From positions 12,666,594 to 12,730,593 of the forward strand of contig NC_036453.1 of assembly GCF_002775205.1 (NCBI RefSeq): a DNA stretch of 64,000 nt. The letters are read 5' to 3'. The first letter of the stretch is position 1. Every line of letters begins with the position of its first letter. The stretch comes from Xiphophorus maculatus. Taxonomy: Eukaryota > Chordata > Actinopteri > Cyprinodontiformes > Poeciliidae. A program made the translations under genes and the position numbers. This document shows positions 58,201 through 64,000 of the stretch, one piece after another. The notes under the pieces are model-generated. The model did not search any database, was not told the DNA's origin, and worked only from the letters and a program-made list of their open reading frames with translations.

Positions 58201-61200
58201 ACAATGCAGATCAAAGCCCCGGTACCACCTGGTACCACCTGCTCTTGTTCTCTTGTTCTTACAGCAAGAGTTCAGACCAGGTCTGAACTCTTGCTGTAAG
58301 AACTGAAATCATTTCAGTGAGTTAACGACTGCAGGCCGTTGTTCAGATTTGCAGCTCGTTTCGATGCCGTTTATCTGCTGAGAGTTTAGAACGAAGTGCC
58401 AGGATGTGGAACTGGTTGGAGTCAGAATCCCGTTTTCCTTTTTGCTCGCCGCTCGTTTTTCCCCTGGAGGTGAACAGGAAGCAACTGAGTCTGTCTGGGC
58501 CGTTTTTGCACGCAGCTCTGCTCCTGCAGCAGCTCTAGTCCTGCTGGGCCGTTCGGCTCAGGCTGATCTGGACGTGAAGACGGTTTTCTCTGTTTCTAAC
58601 ATGCAGACGTGATTCTTCTCCGGCTGCTGGAGGTTTTTCTCCCTGCAGGCTGACAGAAATAACCAGAGGTCTGCTGCTGCACGGCGGTCCGGCAACGTCT
58701 CTGCTTTCCTGCCAGATTCTCTCTGTTTCCTAACTCCGATCTCATTACAAACAGAAATAAATTCACTTCAGTTTGTCTTCTTTATCCTGTTTTTGAAAAC
58801 AGATCCAGTTCACATCCAGTGATTCGGAATCCAAACCAGTTATAGGTTTAATCAATAAATCACGTGATAGATTAAAACTAACATTTGGATGATTTATCAT
58901 GTTTCTCTTTCTACCAAATATTGGATGATAAAAGTTTTCAGTCTGGTGTTTTGGTCTCAACTAAAACTATTTTTTTTGAAGACTTTAAAATCCACTTCAT
59001 TTGTTTTTTTATTTGTATTTTGAATATTTGAAATGTCTTCCAGTTCTAATGCTTATTAGAATTTACACTTGGTTGATATTTGAGAATGAGTATTTGTCTT
59101 ATTATGCATTACCATTTCATTACTGGAAAATCATCTCAAAACAACAATATTATCGTTTGTCGCAATAACTCCTGGGACGATTTATCGTCTGGCTGCATTT
59201 GTTATCGAGACAGGGATAGTAAGAGCTAAGATTCAGATGTGAGGAGAACTTTTGAAACTTGATTTTTATTCAGAGGTTTTAGCAAAAATTAGAGAAAAAT
59301 AAGTTTATTCGTATTCGGTGCGGTTAAAATCTCTTTATGTAAAGATAGAGGAACAGTGTGAAAGGCTTCTGTAAATTTTTCATTTCAGAAGTCAAACGTT
59401 TCTACATTTTTTATCATTTCTAAATTTTTTATGCTCATTTTAGTGAAAACATTCATATTTGTCATATTTTTTCCAGACAGCAAGCAGTAAAGGACTTTTT
59501 TACGTATCTGGATAAACTTGGATCGGTAAAGATCTAGAATCTGGATCGTCCAGATTTACCACAGAAAAATGTTTCAATCCACAAACTTTAAAAATGAAGG
59601 ATTTCCAGAGTTTGTAGGAAATCTGAACTCAACCCAGTTCAGAAATTTTTGGTCAGGAGTAAAAACATCTTCAGACTAAAAAAAACAAACCATTGAATCT
59701 TCATATGTTTGTAACAAAAAAAACCAGCTAAAATATTGAACAATCTTAATGTTATTATGTAACAAATGAATTGTAATTTTCACCTTTTAAACATGAAATA
59801 ATGATCAAATCTGTAGACTCAGATTCTGCCTGTGTTTTGTGTATTTTTTTGTTCCTCATCTGCAGAGTGGTGACCCAGTTCTTCGTCTTCCTCTACTGTA
59901 AATGTCTGTGGCGAGGCCTGAAGTTCGTCACCAGGAAGTTTACGGGCCGCTGTGAGCTGCAGAGGATCTGCTACGGCAACAAGCCGGGAGCGCGCAGGAC
60001 TCTGAAGATAGGTGGGCCGCCGCCGCGGTGCCTGCACGCATGCTGCCCCTGCACGCATGCTGCCCCTGCACGCATGCTACCCCTGCACGCATGCTACCCC
60101 TGCACGCATGCTGCCCCTGCACGCATGCTGCCCCTGCACGCATGCTGCCCCTGCGCACCGTCAACGGATGCTGCCCCTGTCATACCTGCAGGCTGCCTGA
60201 TTCTTTAACGTCACATGAAAACAGGAAACCAACGTCTGCAGTGAAAGATTCCCTCATGTTTAGAACCTGTTCTGACTTCATTACTGTAGGTTCAGAAATG
60301 AATCCATTAATAACCTGGAACAGCAGCTACAGAGGTCAGAGGTCAGGAGGTATTCACCACATTTCTATGTTTAAAGTAAGAGTATCATGTAAAATTTACT
60401 TTTTTAATATTTCCATCATATTAGAATGTTATTCCCTCATCAAAAACAAACCTGCAGTGTTGCTTTGATTCTTTCATGATTGAGAAATCCTTAATCGCCA
60501 TGGCAACCACACAGCTGTTTAAACGCCTGGGTGAACCTAGCCCCGCCCTCAAGGCGCAGCTCCTCCCCCCCTCAGCTCCGCTAGACTAGCCAGCAGCAAT
60601 TAGCAAACATCTGAAGTTTGCTAACGTCTACCTTTCAGCTGCTGCTCAGAGCAGCGCTGGTAAAAACGTTAAAGCGTCAATATAGGAGCCATGTTGGGAT
60701 GACTTCCTGGAGGCGGAGCTTCAGGAAGAGCAGTAGTTTCTTAAAGAGACAGAGACCCAATTTCAAGGAGTTAAATCTGGAAGTGAAATAAGTTTTAAGT
60801 CATATTAGATATATGTAACATTTTTATAACCACTGAACGTAACACAGTTACTGGATTTGCTATAAAATGGCAAATCCAGTAACTATATAACTAATACATA
60901 AAACATAAAACTGACAGGAGTAAAAACAAGAAGATGTTTTTAAATCAAGATTTTATTTTAAATTTTTTTAAAAAAGCTCCAACCAACCCTGAATATTGAG
61001 TGAAAACTGAATCTCTGTTTCTGTCTCTACTGTTTGGAAAATTCAGTTTTAAAATCCTGATCCCCGTCTGACTGGCATTAATAGGATAATAATTAGTTAT
61101 TTGGTCTTCTCATCATTTTTACTAACGCTGTTCAACGTTCTCCTTTCAGAGTCGTCCCTGCGTTACTCCAAGTATGAGGTACCAGTCTGCTGTCGGCACC

Positions 61201-63789
61201 ATGTTGGATAAATAAGCCCACCTGTTCTCCACCTGTTCTCCTTCACCCTCTCCCTCTTCTCTTCCTGTGCAGCTGCTGCGGTCGGCCCTCAGCGTCCATC
61301 CTGACCAGGTGGAGAAGACCATCGACGACATCATGGCCCTGAAGAAGATCAACCCGGACACCAACCCGCAGTACGACTCTGTTTTATCCTGAGCGTAGTG
61401 GTAACTGAGGTCAGAGGTCACCCCGCCTGTCTCTGTGCCTCCAGGCTGGGCGTCTCGCTGCAGGCCAGCCTGCTGCAGATCGTGGGCTACCGGAGTCTGA
61501 TGGCCGAGGTGGAGAAGCTCCGCAGGGAGCCGTACGACTCTGAGAACGCCGAGCATGAGAGCATGCTGATGAAGGTACAGCAGTCTGCTGGGAAAACCCA
61601 GAATGAGGAGAGGAAATATTCAATTAGCTTGTTAGTTATATAAACCAGTATCGCTGCACCTTTAAAGTATTTGGGAAAGCCCAGATGATGATGTCATGGC
61701 TTTGCGAGCTTCTGGTTCTGTGTTGTAGCTGTGGAAGGAGCTGCGTCCCGACACGCCCCTCACCGGACGCATCTCCAAGCAGTGGTGTGAAATCGGTTTC
61801 CAAGGCAACGATCCCAAGACTGACTTCAGAGGGATGGGCCTGCTGGGACTGCAGAACCTGCTGTAAGCTCAGAACCAAGAAACCAACAAACTGTCACAAT
61901 ACGAGGCGCCACCTGGAAACATTTCAAATTAATTAGAGGCAAAAACTGGAGGTTATTCACTAAAGTCACGTTTGTGTTATTCATCCATTTATGAATGTCA
62001 CTGTTAGCTACATAAATATTTAGCTTACAAGCTAAATTAGCTAGCTCAGAGCTAAATCTCTGAGCTAAATATTGAGCTAGCCATCTAGCTAGCTCAATAT
62101 TTAGCTAGCTAAGACTTTTTAGCTAGATATTAAGCTACAAACTAGATATCTAGTTTTAAACTTTGTGAACTAAATTGTAGCTTGCTAACTAAATATTTAT
62201 CCTCAAACTAAATATTTAGCTCTGAGTTAAAGCTTTTAGTTGGGGCTTGCTAATTAAATAATTAGCTTCCCGCTAAATATTAAGGTTGGAGCTAAATATT
62301 TAGCTGGTAGACTAAATAATTATCTTACTAATGAAATATTTAGTTTCTGTGACATTTATAAATGAGTGAAAACAGTGAGAGGCTGACAGTTTTCCTCTTA
62401 TAACAGGCAAATTTACTGAAATTATTGCTGCTAATTCTTCCTGTGTTTTTTTTTTTTTTTTTTACAAACGGCTCCTGTTAGTTTATAGCTGTTAATCTGA
62501 AAGCACGCTAACTCGTTGTTGGTTTGCAGAGGAAGCTAGCTGCAGTGTTTGCCTTGCTGAGCGTCTGTCCACCTGCTCTGGATCTCTGCAGGTATTTTGC
62601 AGAACATGACAGAGCCGCGGCGCTGCAGATGCTCCAGGACTCACTGCAGCCAAAGCACAAGTACGTTGGCGTGACGTTTCCTGACCTGAGATCAGTCTGT
62701 GTTACTGGCTAGTTAAAGTCAGACCAGCCGCCGCTAGCCTCCATCTCTCTGCCTGCTTTGCTCCATGCCATCGCTGCCTCACTGTTCTCTTGACTGCTGC
62801 TGCTTCTCACTGACTCGTCTCATTTCTCAAATGAAGATTCTTCTGTTTGTTTTGCTCTCCACCTTCATTTCTGCGCACTCCTTTACTTTCTGTCCATCTA
62901 GGAGTTCTCACAGAAAGCCCAGGTACTGACCTCCACTTTCATTCACTTGCATTGACCTTTCATTGATTTGTCCTTCAGGGTCAAGTTTCATATAGATGAA
63001 CTGCATTTAAATAGTTTCTCTGTTACTTAAAGGTCTAAAGTTTAAAAAAAGAAAGCTGTAAAATAAAATTGTTTTGTTTCTGCATTCTGTCACATTTCAA
63101 TGTTTCAGAGCATCAAATAAATGTTGATATCAGACAAAGAATAATAATAATAATAATCTGGCCTGATTGTTACCATCTTTGTTAGCTAACAGGTTAAAGT
63201 TTATGGTGTTTGTGTTTTTATTTGACCCCCTGAAGCCAGAAAAGTTTCAGCAGATAGAAAATAACATTAAAACAGCAAAGCTGGTATAGAAACAAGAGGT
63301 CTCACTCTGACATAAACTCTTAGTTTTGTCTCTGGTGCGTTTTTGGTTAAAAACCAAATGTTTGTTCTTCACTCACTGCATGCAGAACAAACTAGGAGTA
63401 CAAATTACAATGTAGTAAAAATACTCCTGAAAGTATTTTTTTTTCCTGAGTAAATGTAGCTGGTAACTTCTTGCCTCAGGTTTATATTTGTTTGATATTG
63501 AAATCATCTGAAGCCTTAAATGTGACAAAAAAGCAAAAAAAACCCCCCAAAAAAACGGAATCACTTTTTCCCATGTCTGTTTGGTTTTTCAGTTGAAAAT
63601 TAATTCTGGGTCTGCTGATGCAGCCGCAGCTCAAAATGTGGCTTTTATTTGATCAGAACCTCTGAGACTTTATTAGATTATTTATACTTGTATTTATTAG
63701 CTCATGTTGCATCATTTAAACGATGCAACATGTCACAGTGTCACAGTTACGACACATCTGTGAACCAGCTCATGTAAAGCAGTTTACAG

Positions 63790-63821
<32 letters not shown>

Positions 63822-63909
63822 CTGCTTCCCACCGTGACTCACAGCGTGTCGTCCACAGTGAGCTGAACCAGCCTGACTGGGAGCAGAAGGTCCCTGACAA
63901 AGCCATCGG
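55224..63909 (+). CDS. ELMOD1: ELMO domain-containing protein 1, 5' part, runs off the window
   Basis: Coding exons: 55224-55240, 59866-60011, 61150-61178, 61273-61370, 61445-61574, 61729-61862, 62592-62660, optional 62902-62922, 63859-63909. The start MKHFLR is the family's usual one. Then come FLYCKCLWRGLKF (membrane-like), GRCELQRICYG, LQASLLQIVGYRSL and the ELMO-domain GAP region WCEIGFQGNDPKTDFRGMGLLGL, whose TDFRG Arg is the catalytic finger of ELMOD GAPs. ELMOD1 activates GTP hydrolysis on ARL2/ARF proteins and is important in hair cells and neurons. The 4.6-kb first intron holds repeats. Roughly the last third is beyond 64,000. A 5' UTR exon ending at a GTAAG donor near 55,006 is possible. 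Confidence 0.93.
55680..55742. repeat. ACATGACATA-type tandem repeat in ELMOD1 intron 1
   Basis: Short words AACATGACAT and AACATAACATG repeat for about 60 bases. Confidence 0.8.
56803..56890. repeat. Segment with five GGTACCACCT units, duplicated at 58,190-58,245
   Basis: GAGTC(G/A)CAATGCAGATCAAAGCCCC followed by GGTACCACCT units occurs here with five units and at 58,190-58,245 with two units. The shared flank shows a transposed duplication about 1.4 kb apart, not only a repeat expansion. Confidence 0.85.
57159..57200. repeat. 11-bp tandem repeat (GATTCCAGGTA)4
   Basis: Four units, the last one altered. It lies near a CCGGCCC transposon terminus. Confidence 0.85.
58255..58303. repeat. Perfect 24-bp palindrome with 1-base spacer
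   Basis: Positions 58,255-58,278 are exactly complementary to 58,280-58,303. The 49-base foldback sits directly after the duplicated GGTACCACCT segment and its TCTTGTTC words. Confidence 0.9.
58830..59215 (+). mobile_element. hAT-like MITE copy in ELMOD1 intron 1
   Basis: It contains AAGTTTTCAGTCTGGTGTTTTGG, TATCGTTTGTCGCAATAACTCC, TGGGACGATTTATCG and an end TTATCGAGACAGGG. It is the same family as 17.2 and 20.5 kb. Confidence 0.65.
60032..60150 (+). repeat. 17-bp minisatellite just after an ELMOD1 splice donor
   Basis: Seven units of CTGCACGCATGCTGCCC (two with A for G) start 20 bases after the exon 2 donor at 60,012. Because 17 is not a multiple of three, one array is open in several frames. 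Confidence 0.9.
60847..60883. repeat. Foldback hairpin, 14-bp arms
   Basis: GTTACTGGATTTGC (60,847-60,860) and its exact complement (60,870-60,883) around a 9-base loop. Confidence 0.85.
61980..62345. repeat. TAGCTAAATATT-rich block in ELMOD1 intron 6
   Basis: Dozens of TAGC, GAGCTAAATATT and AATATTTAGC words in both orientations. It includes an exact 19-bp inverted pair at 62,063-62,081 and 62,088-62,106. It is a low-complexity palindromic satellite-like block. Confidence 0.7.
62902..62922 (+). CDS. ELMOD1: 21-nt in-frame cassette microexon of ELMOD1
   Basis: GAGTTCTCACAGAAAGCCCAG... is bounded by a TCTAG acceptor and a GTACTG donor. Joined between the exons ending 62,660 and starting 63,859 it keeps frame, adding seven residues (about SSHRKP plus a junction change). 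Skipping also keeps frame. A T/C-rich tract (TTCTGTCCATC) precedes it. Confidence 0.75.
63789..63824. repeat. (GT)n microsatellite
   Basis: GTGTGTGT run with one TTT interruption, 35 bases before the last visible ELMOD1 exon. Confidence 0.9.
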
Positions 63910-64000
63910 GTGAGTCTCTGTGAGTCAGTGGAGCGGATATGAGCGGTTAGTGTCTTACCCGCAGGTTCAGCTCGACTGGTTCAAGCTTTTCAAATGTTTT

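Noticed and set aside
59819-60208. Long antisense and sense ORFs over the 17-bp minisatellite
   Set aside because: Open frames result from the Cys/His/Pro repeat; the real coding part is the ELMOD1 exon.

Overview
The window looks like nuclear DNA from a teleost fish, probably a percomorph. Evidence: compact vertebrate genes with GT-AG introns, conserved CUL5, SLC35F2 and ELMOD1 genes that also cluster in human 11q22, fish-type C1q-domain and GRAMD4-like genes, and many fish-style hAT elements, LINEs, a tRNA-derived SINE and a retroviral fossil. I cannot name the species from sequence alone.

The left half (about 1-29.4 kb) is repeat- and pseudogene-rich. A degraded endogenous retrovirus lies on the minus strand (1 to about 4.2 kb): broken gag, protease, the first part of reverse transcriptase joined directly to integrase, and then the window edge. 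Next come at least four partial or broken copies of a GRAMD4-like gene (5.08-5.41, 5.6-6.43, 7.19-8.77 and 23.27-24.15 kb) plus two scrambled fragments around a 12-copy, 30-bp GC-rich minisatellite (25.3-25.66 kb). No introns are visible in the copies. The copy at 23,269-24,150 keeps an open 293-codon frame but lacks the GRAM domain. Two copies of one LINE family follow the GRAMD4 pieces; the second was split by a 1.83-kb Tol2-like hAT element with an 8-bp target duplication. Between the blocks lie a two-exon NUP98/NUP96 pseudogene fragment (12.0-12.4 kb), several DNA transposons with clear ends, and a pair of related transposons in inverted orientation (20.47-23.17 kb).

The right half (29.5-64 kb) is genic. 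A four-exon secreted C1q-domain gene (29.5-30.7 kb, plus) has a suspicious last splice acceptor. CUL5 (minus, 19 coding exons, 43,775 to 32,977) reads as an intact 781-residue cullin with its neddylation lysine. SLC35F2 (plus, 8 coding exons, 48,761-51,992) reads as an intact 372-residue transporter, divergent from CUL5. ELMOD1 (plus, from 55,224) runs off the right edge; eight main coding exons and an in-frame 21-nt cassette microexon are visible. Introns and spacers carry MITEs, an L2-like LINE tail, minisatellites and several unusually perfect short foldback hairpins.

The three conserved genes act in separate processes: CUL5 is the scaffold of CRL5 ubiquitin ligases, SLC35F2 is a membrane transporter, and ELMOD1 is an ARF/ARL GTPase-activating protein. 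Their proximity is conserved synteny, not an operon. I found no CRISPR array, rRNA or true tRNA gene.
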